Positions 1 through 11,063 of a DNA stretch of 64,000 nucleotides are shown here, piece after piece. A model generated the notes under the pieces. That model saw only the letters and a list, made by a program, of their open reading frames with translations. It was not told the DNA's origin and did no database searches. The position numbers and the translations under genes are program-made. Source of the DNA: Mesorhizobium sp. M1E.F.Ca.ET.045.02.1.1 (GTDB taxonomy: Bacteria > Pseudomonadota > Alphaproteobacteria > Rhizobiales > Rhizobiaceae). How positions within the stretch are numbered: the stretch's first letter is position 1; every line of letters starts with the position of its first letter. Location of the stretch: contig NZ_CP034447.1 in the NCBI RefSeq assembly GCF_003952485.1, positions 2,742,501 to 2,806,500 on the forward strand, written 5' to 3'.

Positions 1-2390
<2,390 letters not shown>

Positions 2391-2540
2391 TTCCTAATGC
2401 CCATCTTGTTCTCACTCACGCTTGTTCCGCCCTTCGGGCGGCGCTACGTGGGTGCGGCGCATCGGCGCCGACGGTCGGTCGACCTTGCGAAGCTTCGCTT
2501 CGAAAGGCGCCAGGCTAAAAGAACATCCAAGGCACAAAGG

Positions 2541-2583
2541 CGACGATCCTTGGATCGCGCTGCGACGATCCTTGGATCGCGCT
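2541..2583 (+). repeat. Tandem 21-bp duplication in the 23S-5S spacer
   Basis: A perfect 21-base unit occurs at 2541-2561 and again at 2563-2583, one base apart. Each unit contains GATCCTTGGATC, itself a palindrome. It lies in the transcribed spacer between 23S and 5S, where it could form a small hairpin per copy during rRNA processing. Probably a slippage duplication. Confidence 0.85.
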
Positions 2584-2615
2584 TGAACAGCTTCTCGAAC
2601 AACGTGCGTTTTGCC

Positions 2616-2732
2616 GACCTGGTGGTTATGGCGGAGCGGCTGCACCCGATCCCATTCCGAACTCGGCCGTGAAACGCTCCAGCGCTGATGGTACTTCGTC
2701 TCAAGACGCGGGAGAGTAGGTCGCTGCCAGGT
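2616..2732 (+). rRNA. rrf: 5S ribosomal RNA
   Basis: Complete 5S rRNA of about 117 bases. It has the closing helix GACCTGG...CCAGGTC, the conserved loop with CCCGATCCCATTCCGAACTC, and the GATGGTA and GGGAGAGTAGG segments typical of alphaproteobacterial 5S. It lies about 225 bases behind 23S in the same operon. The ends may be off by one to three bases. Confidence 0.95.
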
Positions 2733-2808
2733 CTGCCAAGCGCACGTTCATCTCACATCCGGATCAAAAGATCTGGATGGAGACTAATCTTCTCCTTACG
2801 ATTGTATG

Positions 2809-2857
2809 ATGCATGTCGTTGTCCCAAAACCGCTAGGCACTTTTGGGCGACATGCAT
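2809..2857. repeat. Rhizobial-type palindromic intergenic repeat
   Basis: Ten-base perfect arms ATGCATGTCG (2809-2818) and CGACATGCAT (2848-2857) flank a core with a second, weaker inverted pair (CCCAAAA and TTTTGGG). It resembles the RIME-like palindromic elements common in intergenic DNA of Rhizobium, Sinorhizobium and Mesorhizobium; that comparison is from memory. It supports a rhizobial host and sits between 5S and tRNA-fMet. Confidence 0.7.
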
Positions 2858-2879
2858 AAGGCCCGCCAAACGGGATCCT

Positions 2880-2903
2880 GGGCCGCGCGAGCGGCCCTTT
2901 CGT
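2880..2903 (+). terminator. Strong hairpin between 5S and tRNA-fMet
   Basis: GGGCCGC-GCGA-GCGGCCC forms a 7-bp all-GC stem with a tetraloop, followed by TTTCGTTT. It could be an attenuating terminator or a processing hairpin in the rRNA operon ahead of the tRNA. The U tract is interrupted, so termination may be partial. Confidence 0.5.
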
Positions 2904-2950
2904 TTGGTGGCTCTTGAATCCGGTAAGCGCAAGCTTACCTCTATGGTTGA

Positions 2951-3027
<77 letters not shown>

Positions 3028-3045
3028 ATTTTATCATAAATCAAT

Positions 3046-3075
3046 AACCGCCTCGGTCTGACCGGGGCGGTTTTT
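3046..3075 (+). terminator. Terminator supplied by the island behind tRNA-fMet
   Basis: A 12-bp stem (AACCGCCTCGGT with ACCGGGGCGGTT, one G-U pair), a 3-base loop and five T residues. It lies just inside attL, so it belongs to the island and replaces the tRNA terminator displaced to 57922. In the excised circle it would follow the recombinase frame; the in-frame TGA at 3059-3061 lies in its loop. Confidence 0.85.
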
Positions 3076-3393
3076 GCCTTAGAAAGGCACGCAATCGCCG
3101 TCGTTGATGATCAGCCGGACCCTTAACAGCAAAGTCCATCAACACCAATGGTCTTCCCTCGCTTGGTTTCGCGAGATTTGCCAGCAAGCTCTTCGTCGGC
3201 ACGTGATCTTCGGTCGTTTGGAGACCGATAGCCGCTGGCCGCAATGAATGCACCGAGACTTCTGTAGCTAAGTCGGCGAACTCTTCGTTTCTCTCCACCG
3301 TTCTCCTGCTCGCTCAATAGCACGGTCGCTCCATCGCTTTTTGAAAGCGATACCAATGAGTGACATATGGAACGACCGGTAGGAGGCACATAC
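3076..3393. other. Intergenic stretch at the left island end
   Basis: I see no convincing gene in these roughly 320 bases. The only clear signal is a TAGGAGG ribosome binding site near 3379-3386 ahead of the ATG at 3394. Overlapping short frames on the minus strand show no recognisable domain. Confidence 0.5.
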
Positions 3394-4749
3394 ATGACAC
3401 GACGAGAATTCTCCCGCGAGGAACTCTTCGCGCTGGTATGGGAAAAGCCGACCAGCGAGATCGCAAAGGGACTCGGCATCTCCGATGTGGCACTCAGCAA
3501 GCTTTGCAGACGCCTGCAGGTCCCCAAGCCACCTCGAGGCTATTGGGCCAAGGTCCAGGCAGGAGGTAGTCCCCGGCGCCCACCGTTGAGCGCCTTCCGC
3601 GAAGAGATCGATAGGCGCCGGCGTGAAACCGCGCGCATCCAAGCAGCCGGAACGCTCTCTGATCTTCAACGGAAATTCTACAACGCCGCGTTAGCTGACC
3701 TGAAGGCGCAAGGCGTCGACGCTGCTGCGGTAACCGGAAACAGGCTCCCGAACCTCGCTCCGGACCTCGCGGCGCAACTTCTGCTGCTGATCCAGAACCG
3801 CGCTCACGAGTGGATCAAGCAGGGAAAGATCGACGCCCGCTGGAGCCACTCGCTGCAGGGGAGCGCTGCCAGTCTCGTCGGAAAGCTGCTTCCATTCGCC
3901 CGGCCCCAGCTTCTCATGTTTGAGAGTGAGCAAAGAAACCGGTGGTCGAGCGGGAACGGTCCCGCTGTTCTTGTCCGCCTCACCGTTCCCTTACAGGAGC
4001 GGATTGCCTCCCTCGTGCGCATGGTCCGAGAACACCAGCTCCACCATGTGGTGATGCCGCTGACTTCAGCTGACCATTCCTGGTCTACCCGCTACATCCA
4101 CACTCCGGATTCGCGCATGTTTCTGGATAGCACCCTCTGCATCTCCGCCTCAGAAATTTGGGTGGAAAGCACGCGACGCGCCTGGAGAGAGGAAGATCCG
4201 CCTGAGCGCATCGGTACCGCAAGATTGGCGCTGCGCGAAATCATGCCAATCGACTACATGCCCACTCGTGAAGTACCCCTGGCTCCTTCCATCACGAGAG
4301 CGACCGTTGCGCCCTACCGGGGTCGGCTCCAAGCACTGATGGACGCGGAGCAGGTCTGCGAAATGATGTCTGGAGCGGCGCGCGCGATGGAGCGAAACGT
4401 GCCCAACGATACCCTCGCGCTAGCCGACAGAATCTGGTTCGGCGCCGACCGTCCGTTTCGGTCGGCCCGCGATGCCTGGACGCGGATTGAAGAAGAGCTG
4501 GATCAATGGGAAGTGGAGCTCGATTTCGAACGCTCCGCGGTGGCAAAATCAATCCTCGGGATCGATATCGGTGATATCGTAACCGGGCAGGTTCAAGGCC
4601 GCATTGTCCGCATTTCTGTAACGAGCACGGCGGTCTACTCCAGCGAGAAAGGCATCATCTTTGTGGTCGACGGAACTCGCTTCCGGAAGGACGGCACGCT
4701 CGGCAAGCAGCAGGACGCGATCAGGCTGTACTTTGCAAATGACGTGTAG
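3394..4749 (+). CDS. Unknown protein with N-terminal helix-turn-helix
   Basis: A 451-residue protein I do not recognise as a named family. Residues about 5-50 read as a DNA-binding helix-turn-helix: an FSREELFALVWEKP segment, then EIAKGLGISDVALSKLCRR. The rest is soluble, with no membrane segment, signal peptide or catalytic motif that I can name. The start at 3394 is chosen for the TAGGAGG site 7 bases upstream; an ATG at 3367 lacks such a site. It is the first island gene inside attL and is followed by the DUF3883 gene in the same direction. Position and the HTH would suit an island regulator or a defence-associated protein, but function is open. Confidence 0.75.
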   Translation: MTRREFSREELFALVWEKPTSEIAKGLGISDVALSKLCRRLQVPKPPRGYWAKVQAGGSPRRPPLSAFREEIDRRRRETARIQAAGTLSDLQRKFYNAALADLKAQGVDAAAVTGNRLPNLAPDLAAQLLLLIQNRAHEWIKQGKIDARWSHSLQGSAASLVGKLLPFARPQLLMFESEQRNRWSSGNGPAVLVRLTVPLQERIASLVRMVREHQLHHVVMPLTSADHSWSTRYIHTPDSRMFLDSTLCISASEIWVESTRRAWREEDPPERIGTARLALREIMPIDYMPTREVPLAPSITRATVAPYRGRLQALMDAEQVCEMMSGAARAMERNVPNDTLALADRIWFGADRPFRSARDAWTRIEEELDQWEVELDFERSAVAKSILGIDIGDIVTGQVQGRIVRISVTSTAVYSSEKGIIFVVDGTRFRKDGTLGKQQDAIRLYFANDV

Positions 4750-4865
4750 ACGGCCTTGCATATCCAGCAAGGAAACTCGCCTGCTGTCGTGCACAGGTCG
4801 TTCTGCGGCAGCTGCTGCTGAGATTGAGCTTTGCCACTTCCTCGTTAGTTGGGACTACGTTTTCA

Positions 4866-5696
4866 ATGCCTGTTGACTGGTCGGAGGAACAGAATGACGC
4901 GATCGTGGCGGATTATTTCGCCATGCTGGGTCAAGACCTCACGGGGCAGGCCTACAACAAGGCCCGGCACAATCGCCTACTTCAGGCGGCGATCGGCCGT
5001 CCGCGCGGCTCGATAGAGTACAAGCACCAGAATATTAGCGCGGTCCTCAAGGGACTCGGAGAAACTTGGATCCTCGGCTACAAGCCGGCCTTTAATTTCC
5101 AGGCGTCGCTCGTCGATGCCGTGGTGAGATGGCTCGATCGTCACCCGGAGTGGCTTGTGCCTTCTGCGCTTCGCCCGCAGTCAGCCTTGCAAGAGGAGCC
5201 GATGCTGTGGATCGGGCCGCCGCCGACGCACAGCAATGCCCCGCCACCCGACGAGACCGAGCAGATGGCCGCTATGGCCCGCAAGTACGACGTCGCCCAG
5301 CGTGACGCCCAGAACCGGGCGCTCGGCCGCGCGGGAGAGGAGCGTATTCTCGCCCATGAGCGCGCTAGGCTGCTTGCTGCGGGACGGACCGAGCTTGCCA
5401 ATCGGATTCGCTGGGTGTCGCACGTCGATGGCGATGGGGGAGGCTATGATGTTCGGAGCTTCGACCTAGATGGCAGCGATCGTCTGATTGAGGTGAAGAC
5501 GACAAATGGCTGGGAGCGCACACCGTTCCACATTACGCGAAACGAACTGGCGGCCTCCGACCGTCATCGCAACGACTGGCTGCTGATGAGGCTGTGGAAC
5601 TTCACTCGCGAACCCCGGGTATTCGAACTGCGGCCACCGCTTGAGGCTCATGTGAGTTTGATGGCGAGCGTCTATCGAGCGAGCTTTCTGCCATGA
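4866..5696 (+). CDS. DUF3883 domain protein (predicted restriction-endonuclease-fold)
   Basis: A 276-residue protein. Residues about 1-100 resemble the N-terminal module of several restriction-like proteins (short helices, then YKHQNISAVLKGLGETWI). The C-terminal part is a DUF3883 domain: GRAGEERILAHER, then GGGYDVRSFDLDGSDRLIEV followed by KTT, then FHITRNEL. The D...E-x-K pattern within it matches the PD-(D/E)XK nuclease fold. DUF3883 proteins are common in defence islands and Mrr-like restriction systems (family knowledge). The start at ATG 4866 is chosen; a TTG at 4824 is also in frame. It lies between the HTH gene and the DISARM-like operon on the same strand, so a role as nuclease effector is plausible but unproven. 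Confidence 0.8.
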   Translation: MPVDWSEEQNDAIVADYFAMLGQDLTGQAYNKARHNRLLQAAIGRPRGSIEYKHQNISAVLKGLGETWILGYKPAFNFQASLVDAVVRWLDRHPEWLVPSALRPQSALQEEPMLWIGPPPTHSNAPPPDETEQMAAMARKYDVAQRDAQNRALGRAGEERILAHERARLLAAGRTELANRIRWVSHVDGDGGGYDVRSFDLDGSDRLIEVKTTNGWERTPFHITRNELAASDRHRNDWLLMRLWNFTREPRVFELRPPLEAHVSLMASVYRASFLP

Positions 5697-6012
5697 CGGA
5701 AGCCGCCACGTGATTGTTGGGAGCAATCGAAAAGCAGACCTGACCGCCGATACCGCTCGATCATCGTCCGCTTAAGTCGCGGGCGACATAGGCAATTAGC
5801 CCGGACGCATATCATATTCATACTTTGCGCGTGAGGACCATCCATTTCGGATTGAAATCGCACGTCTGTGAAAAAACTGCGCTTAACTTTCTATTTTTTC
5901 AAATCCGTTCATAGTGTCTTTTGAGGAGCGGGCGAGAAATAACGAAGGAGCACCGCGCTTTGGGGGGCGCATTGAAGACAAACGCCTATGAATTCCTGGG
6001 GCATCGGCGCAC
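5697..6012. promoter_or_regulatory. Probable promoter region of the DISARM-like operon
   Basis: About 315 bases without a gene. The part from about 5865 to 5945 is clearly richer in A and T than its surroundings and lies just upstream of the four-gene operon starting at 6013, so it most likely holds the promoter. I cannot assign -35 and -10 boxes with confidence. Confidence 0.4.
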
Positions 6013-9000
6013 GTGAGCTGGTGGTATCCCAAGACGTCGCGAGCGGATGAGCTGACCCGGCGCCTGCAGCGCCTGGAGGAAGCCTTCTCGGATGGTCTGG
6101 ACGCTGCGTTCGATCGGCTTGCCCATCTCTCCGAGCGATTGGCGCAAGCGCTCGGACGTTCGGATTTTCCGAGCAGTCAGATCGGCCGTTGGATTTGGGT
6201 CGCCTCGCAATATCGTCTCCACGCGGAAACCGAGCCGAGAGTGGCCGCGCTTGCCGCTAGTGCGCTCGTTTTCCTCGAAGAGGCACTCGATCGCCGCTCG
6301 CTGGATGACGACCATCGTCGGGAGCTCAATTGGATACTGGAGACTGTCGTCGGACGCCTCGCCGCTCAGGTCGGCCCTGCGCATCTAAAGGGTTGCTTGA
6401 GCAGCGAGGAGTTGCGACACATCGACGAGCGCATCTCGTCCTACGACGACTCCGAAATTTTCGACTTCGACTCAGTCGTGCTTGCCGTTCGACGCCAACT
6501 CGCAATCCTCGAGAAGTTCGGCGGATTGGGCGATTGGGCCAGCCTATCGACCAAGACGGACGCGCTGCTAACCGCCGCAAGGCGCCCCGGGACCGAAAAT
6601 GCTCCCGCGCGCGCTGCTTTGCGCTATCTCGCCGAGCGTCACGACGTGGTCACCGACGACGCAGGTGTTCTCGGCCTTATCGACGACATCTATGTTCTTG
6701 AATGGGCTTATGCCGCCGTCGAGCATCAAACGATGTGTTTGCCGATTCTCGAGGCCATGTCGGGACGATGGCCGTTCGTGGCGACGCTGGGCCTTGGCGC
6801 CCGCGGCGCGCAGCTCGATCGGTTCGGACGCTACGTTGTCTGCGCCGCGCTCAAGACTCTGGCGACTCCCGGCGGAGGTGCGCTGGTGCTGCGCGAGACC
6901 GGACCGTATCCAGTCATCGCGGCGGTAGCCGCTGCGGTCGAGGCTGTGAGGGCTCAGGCTCATGCCTTCGAAGAGGAAATGGAGCTTTGGCGGCCCGGGT
7001 GCCCGGTGACGATCGGCGATGGCACGGTCACCTTCCACGCTCGCTGGGGCGGTCCGATCAAAGGCACGGCGCGGCCGCGCTACCGGCTCCATGTCGCGGA
7101 CGCTGGTAGTATCTCGGTCGGCGAGGAGGTGCTACCCTACCTCGCTCGCGCGCCGCGCGAGTGGAAGCGACTCACGAACGGCACACACATTCTCACTTGG
7201 CTCAAGGACCGCAATGTCGACGGACTGATCGGTCTGACGGGGGAAGGGCGCAGACGACCCTCGCGCTATGAGGCGGTCCTTCTGCTGACGCCGCGAACTA
7301 AGCTGGACAGCTACCTTCCCGCGCTCAGGCTCCAGGGCGTCACGCCAGCGGCGCTGCTCGGAGCCTACTGGATCGACAATCAGGGCCATTCGCACGCTCT
7401 ACCCGGCAGCGCCACCGACCGTCCGCTTCTCTATGCATGCGGTGACATCGGAGCCGCCACCGACCTCTTGTTCGATCCACCCGAGTGCATCGATGGCTGG
7501 CGGGTTCTGGTCGACGGCGCCGCTCTTGGACGGACGCTTCATGCCGCTCTCGCCGCGTCCGGCCGTCTCAAGAACAGTCGGCTTTGTGTGCTCGCCCACC
7601 TTCATGAGCGTGAACGCGTGAGCGCGCTCGTCGATCAAGGGCTTGAGGACCTTTGGTATCTCGAGGACCAGGATGTCGAGGTGCCGCCGGTGACTCATCC
7701 CGGCAAGTCGACGGAAAGCGACCCGCTCGCCCGCTTCTTCGCTCGCCGCTCAGCGCACTGGCCTGCAGCGTATTCGATTCGCGTGAGCGAAAATTCGTTT
7801 CTGGACGCCGTAGCCGATTGCTTGGGTCGCGGCAACGCTCGCCAGAGCGGCGATTTGGCCTTGGACGCGCTCGACTTGACCGTTGCTGCCTTCCTGCGTC
7901 GCGCGACGGCGCAGCCGCTTCCGGATGAGAACGACCGTCGCGCGCTCGAAGCCTTGGCTGCTGCAATAGTCAGCCAAGCTTCGATGCTTGCCGTATACGA
8001 GCCCCATGCGGCCGAGGTTCGCGCGCTGTTCTCGGGCTTTGCCTCTGACGCATCGGGCGGCGACCGACGCAATGCGTTGCTCGATCTGGCCGCCTCGTTC
8101 GGTGCCGATGAAGCTGTCGCCGTAGTTTGCCGATCGAGCGTGACGGCCGATCGCTGCCGGGCGGCGGCCGAAGCGACCGATGCCCTTCGTCGATTCGAAT
8201 GGATGACCATCGAAGCGCTCCGCGCCTCCGCGCCATACGACCGTGTGGTCGTTCCCGGCTGGCTCGGCCGCCAAGTCATGCGTGAGCTCTCCAACGTCGG
8301 CTTCGGTGCTCGGACCGACATGCTGCTCCTACCATACGAGCGGAGATGGTACGATAGGACGATTTCCGCTGGCCGCCGCTGGGAACAGCGGCTCGAGCGC
8401 TCCACTGCTCAGCTCCTAAAGCGGATCGTAGACGATGGACTGGGGGCCGCCGAGCACCGCTGGCACGAGCAAGCCTCTCTTCGCGTCGAGCTCCAGGCGG
8501 CCAACGACGTCGAGCCGATCGACGATACGCCCGACACCGCTCAAGCTGAGACGCGGGCGATCGAAGGCATCCGCAGGGTGCTTCCGTCCGCGGCCTGCCG
8601 CAACGAGACGGCTAAGGCTCAGCTGGTCCTGTTCACGGATCCCGGCGCGTTTGCGCTTCTGCCGCCGGCGGGCCATGTTATCGTCCTGCCTGAAGGCCAT
8701 GACACACCCACCGCGGATGGCGACGAAACTCGGCTACTCACGTCTGTCGCGGCGCTCGTGCCTGGCATGTTGACTGCGCTCCCACTCGAGACTGACCGTG
8801 ATCTGGTCGATGCGTGGGCCGACCGCATGCTAGCCGACGGCGGCGCGCTCCGGGCTCGGGCCGATCTCTGGAAGGTTGCGCTCAAGCGGCATTTTGCGGC
8901 GACCCGTGAAAGCTATGCACGCTTCGCTGGCCGAATGGGCAAAGCCGGTGAGCGCCGTGATGCGCTGACGATCCGATCATGGGCGAACGACACTCGCAGC

Positions 9001-9333
9001 ATCGCGCCGCGTAGCTACCGTCGTGTCTTGCCGTTGATCGCCGATCTGACGAACGACACAGAGTTGCGCGCGGGCCTTGGCGACGCGGTGACTGCGATCG
9101 ACGGAGTCTACCGTGCCCGTGCCGAAGCGTCCGACGCGATTGTACGTGAGATCTTCTCCGGCACGTTTGATCTGTCGCAACCAACCATTGCATTCGAGGT
9201 CGAAGGCAGGCGTGTCGTCTACGCGCTGGCGCGTGTCGAGCGGTTAGGAGGCATCCAGGAGGTTCCCAGCGAGCTGGTCGGCCGACGATTGCATCTTGCC
9301 GATCTAGCGACGCATGACGGAGCAGTGGCATGA
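6013..9333 (+). CDS. DrmE-like DISARM protein with N-terminal DUF1232 (YkvA) region
   Basis: A 1106-residue protein, first of four genes linked by ATGA overlaps. In the N-terminal quarter, DDAGVLGLIDDIYVLEWA (about residues 216-233) matches the DUF1232/YkvA signature (IP-x-G-x-x-DD). The C-terminal half has a helicase-like but motif-poor region, with YDRVVVPGWLGRQVMREL and LLLPYERRWYD followed by paired Arg/Trp residues. This resembles the DrmE proteins of class 2 DISARM. No Walker A motif is present, so it is probably non-catalytic. The start is GTG 6013; the ATG at 5988 is out of frame. It may act as a scaffold or sensor for DrmA/DrmB. The DrmE assignment rests on architecture and context and is less certain than DrmA and DrmB. 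Confidence 0.65.
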   Translation: MSWWYPKTSRADELTRRLQRLEEAFSDGLDAAFDRLAHLSERLAQALGRSDFPSSQIGRWIWVASQYRLHAETEPRVAALAASALVFLEEALDRRSLDDDHRRELNWILETVVGRLAAQVGPAHLKGCLSSEELRHIDERISSYDDSEIFDFDSVVLAVRRQLAILEKFGGLGDWASLSTKTDALLTAARRPGTENAPARAALRYLAERHDVVTDDAGVLGLIDDIYVLEWAYAAVEHQTMCLPILEAMSGRWPFVATLGLGARGAQLDRFGRYVVCAALKTLATPGGGALVLRETGPYPVIAAVAAAVEAVRAQAHAFEEEMELWRPGCPVTIGDGTVTFHARWGGPIKGTARPRYRLHVADAGSISVGEEVLPYLARAPREWKRLTNGTHILTWLKDRNVDGLIGLTGEGRRRPSRYEAVLLLTPRTKLDSYLPALRLQGVTPAALLGAYWIDNQGHSHALPGSATDRPLLYACGDIGAATDLLFDPPECIDGWRVLVDGAALGRTLHAALAASGRLKNSRLCVLAHLHERERVSALVDQGLEDLWYLEDQDVEVPPVTHPGKSTESDPLARFFARRSAHWPAAYSIRVSENSFLDAVADCLGRGNARQSGDLALDALDLTVAAFLRRATAQPLPDENDRRALEALAAAIVSQASMLAVYEPHAAEVRALFSGFASDASGGDRRNALLDLAASFGADEAVAVVCRSSVTADRCRAAAEATDALRRFEWMTIEALRASAPYDRVVVPGWLGRQVMRELSNVGFGARTDMLLLPYERRWYDRTISAGRRWEQRLERSTAQLLKRIVDDGLGAAEHRWHEQASLRVELQAANDVEPIDDTPDTAQAETRAIEGIRRVLPSAACRNETAKAQLVLFTDPGAFALLPPAGHVIVLPEGHDTPTADGDETRLLTSVAALVPGMLTALPLETDRDLVDAWADRMLADGGALRARADLWKVALKRHFAATRESYARFAGRMGKAGERRDALTIRSWANDTRSIAPRSYRRVLPLIADLTNDTELRAGLGDAVTAIDGVYRARAEASDAIVREIFSGTFDLSQPTIAFEVEGRRVVYALARVERLGGIQEVPSELVGRRLHLADLATHDGAVA

Positions 9334-11063
9334 CGCGAATGCTCCCGCCAGTTTGCCCTTCCGAGATCTCGCGGGGCGAGGCGCGCATGTTTGGGCTGAT
9401 CCGGGATTGCCCGGGGAGCGACGACCTCGTGTGCCTCCACTCACTTGGGATCGCCCGGCATCTACGCAAGGACTATGCCGAAGCCGATTTCGTGCTGATT
9501 GGTCCTGAAGGTATCTTCTGCCTGGAAGTGAAAGGCGGCGACGTTGAGCGCAAGGATGGCATGTGGCGGGTTGGGCACGGCGCAAAATCCTACACCTCGA
9601 GCGAAGGTCCGTTCAAACAGGCTCAGTCGGCCCGCTGGGGCCTGATCGGCTATCTGGATAGGCGTCTCGGGCGCTCCGTACGCAAGGACAGCCTCGTCGG
9701 GTGGGGCGTGGTCTTACCCGATATCTGCTTCGATCGGTCAGACCCCGAATGGGACCAGGACGTCATCTACGACGTCCGCGACACGACGCAGCCATTCACT
9801 AATTACGTCTCTCGCCTGGCGCGCTATTTTCGTGCGCGTGCGGACGAGATGGGCCGCGTAGCGCCAGCCCGGCTAAGCGCCGCGCGGCGCGAAAGCTATC
9901 TACAGGTGCTGCGCGGCGACTTCGAGGTCGTGCAAAGCTTGTCGGGCCTGCTCGCCGAGAGCGAGCGCGAGCTTGTGGCCTTGAGCGCGGACCAACACCG
10001 CGTACTCGATTATGCCCTAAACGAGAGCAATCCGCGCCTCTTGTGCGACGGCCCCGCAGGCAGCGGCAAGACGTTGATCGCGCTCGAGGCCGCGCGCCGT
10101 TTGGCCGCAGCGGGACGTTCGGTGCTCTTGCTTTGTTACAACGATAATCTTGCTCATTTCCTCAAGATCGACATGGCTCGGACGGCACCGGGCGTGCGTA
10201 TGGCGACGCTTCACGGCTTCTTCGGAGAGACGATCCGCGCCGCCGGGCTCGGCGATCGGCTGCGCGGCGGCGACATCGGCGCGTCGGTTGAGACGTTCGA
10301 CAAGCTCTATCCCCAGCTCTTCGAGAATGCCTGCTCGATCTTGCTCGACGACGGCGCGCTTCCTCAATTCGATGTGATTGTTGTCGACGAAGCGCAGGAC
10401 ATCCTCACATTTCCTTTCCTCGATTGCCTAAATCTCGTTCTCACGAACGGTTTCCGCGGTGGCCGCTGGCTGATCTTTCACGATTCCGGGCCGCAATCGA
10501 GGCTGTACGGTCGCGTCGATCCCGTTCTTCTCGACACGCTGCGCGGGTTCGGCGCCTTTGCGGTCGAGCTCCGCGAGAACTTCCGCAATCCCAAGGAGGT
10601 CGCCATCGAAGCTAGCCGCATCGCCGGAATTGTCGAGCCCGTCTGCAGGCGTACGTTGCGCTCGCCTGTCGATTATCGCCTCGTCGCCGATCCCAAGGAT
10701 CAAGCGAAGCGCCTACGTGCATTGCTCGTCGACTTGCTCAAGGAAGGCGTTTCGCCGGGAAGTGTCTCGATTCTCTCCTGGGTCAAGACAACTGCATCGA
10801 GCCTTGCGCTGCATCCGCCTGATGTCGGCAAGCCGTTCCGACGCATCGAGCAGCACCGCACGGCGGATCCAGAGGCCTTCACTTACGGCACGATCGCCGG
10901 TTTCAAGGGATTGGAGAATGATATCGTGATCCTAACCGATCTTCCCGACCGTCTCGACGATGAGCTAGTGCGCTCCGCTCTCTACGTCGGCATTACCCGT
11001 GCGCGTACCAAGCTCTACGCTCTCGTCGGAGAGGACTGGCTCCAAGCGAGGGCCGTGCAATGA
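9330..11063 (+). CDS. NERD nuclease-domain / UvrD-like SF1 helicase fusion
   Basis: A 577-residue protein. Residues about 40-150 are a nuclease-related (NERD) domain with ADFVLIGPEGIFCLEVKGGD, the D...E-x-K core of the PD-(D/E)XK fold. From about residue 220 a superfamily 1 helicase follows: Walker A GPAGSGKT near 240, Walker B VDEAQD near 351, then GFKGLEND near 525 and YVGITRAR near 552, the last two matching UvrD motifs V and VI. It overlaps both neighbours by 4 bases and so is translationally coupled inside the DISARM-like operon. Canonical DISARM instead carries a PLD nuclease (DrmC), so this protein may supply nuclease activity here. That substitution is inference. Confidence 0.85.
   Translation: MTRMLPPVCPSEISRGEARMFGLIRDCPGSDDLVCLHSLGIARHLRKDYAEADFVLIGPEGIFCLEVKGGDVERKDGMWRVGHGAKSYTSSEGPFKQAQSARWGLIGYLDRRLGRSVRKDSLVGWGVVLPDICFDRSDPEWDQDVIYDVRDTTQPFTNYVSRLARYFRARADEMGRVAPARLSAARRESYLQVLRGDFEVVQSLSGLLAESERELVALSADQHRVLDYALNESNPRLLCDGPAGSGKTLIALEAARRLAAAGRSVLLLCYNDNLAHFLKIDMARTAPGVRMATLHGFFGETIRAAGLGDRLRGGDIGASVETFDKLYPQLFENACSILLDDGALPQFDVIVVDEAQDILTFPFLDCLNLVLTNGFRGGRWLIFHDSGPQSRLYGRVDPVLLDTLRGFGAFAVELRENFRNPKEVAIEASRIAGIVEPVCRRTLRSPVDYRLVADPKDQAKRLRALLVDLLKEGVSPGSVSILSWVKTTASSLALHPPDVGKPFRRIEQHRTADPEAFTYGTIAGFKGLENDIVILTDLPDRLDDELVRSALYVGITRARTKLYALVGEDWLQARAVQ

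Noticed and set aside
6568..7092. Many 60-240 codon frames in other phases of the DISARM-like genes
   Set aside because: They are overlapping shadows of genuine 1100-codon genes; Arg/Ser-rich composition without domains.
9330..11063. DrmC (PLD nuclease) of DISARM
   Set aside because: The protein has NERD and UvrD-type helicase motifs and no HxKxxxxD motif, so it is not DrmC.
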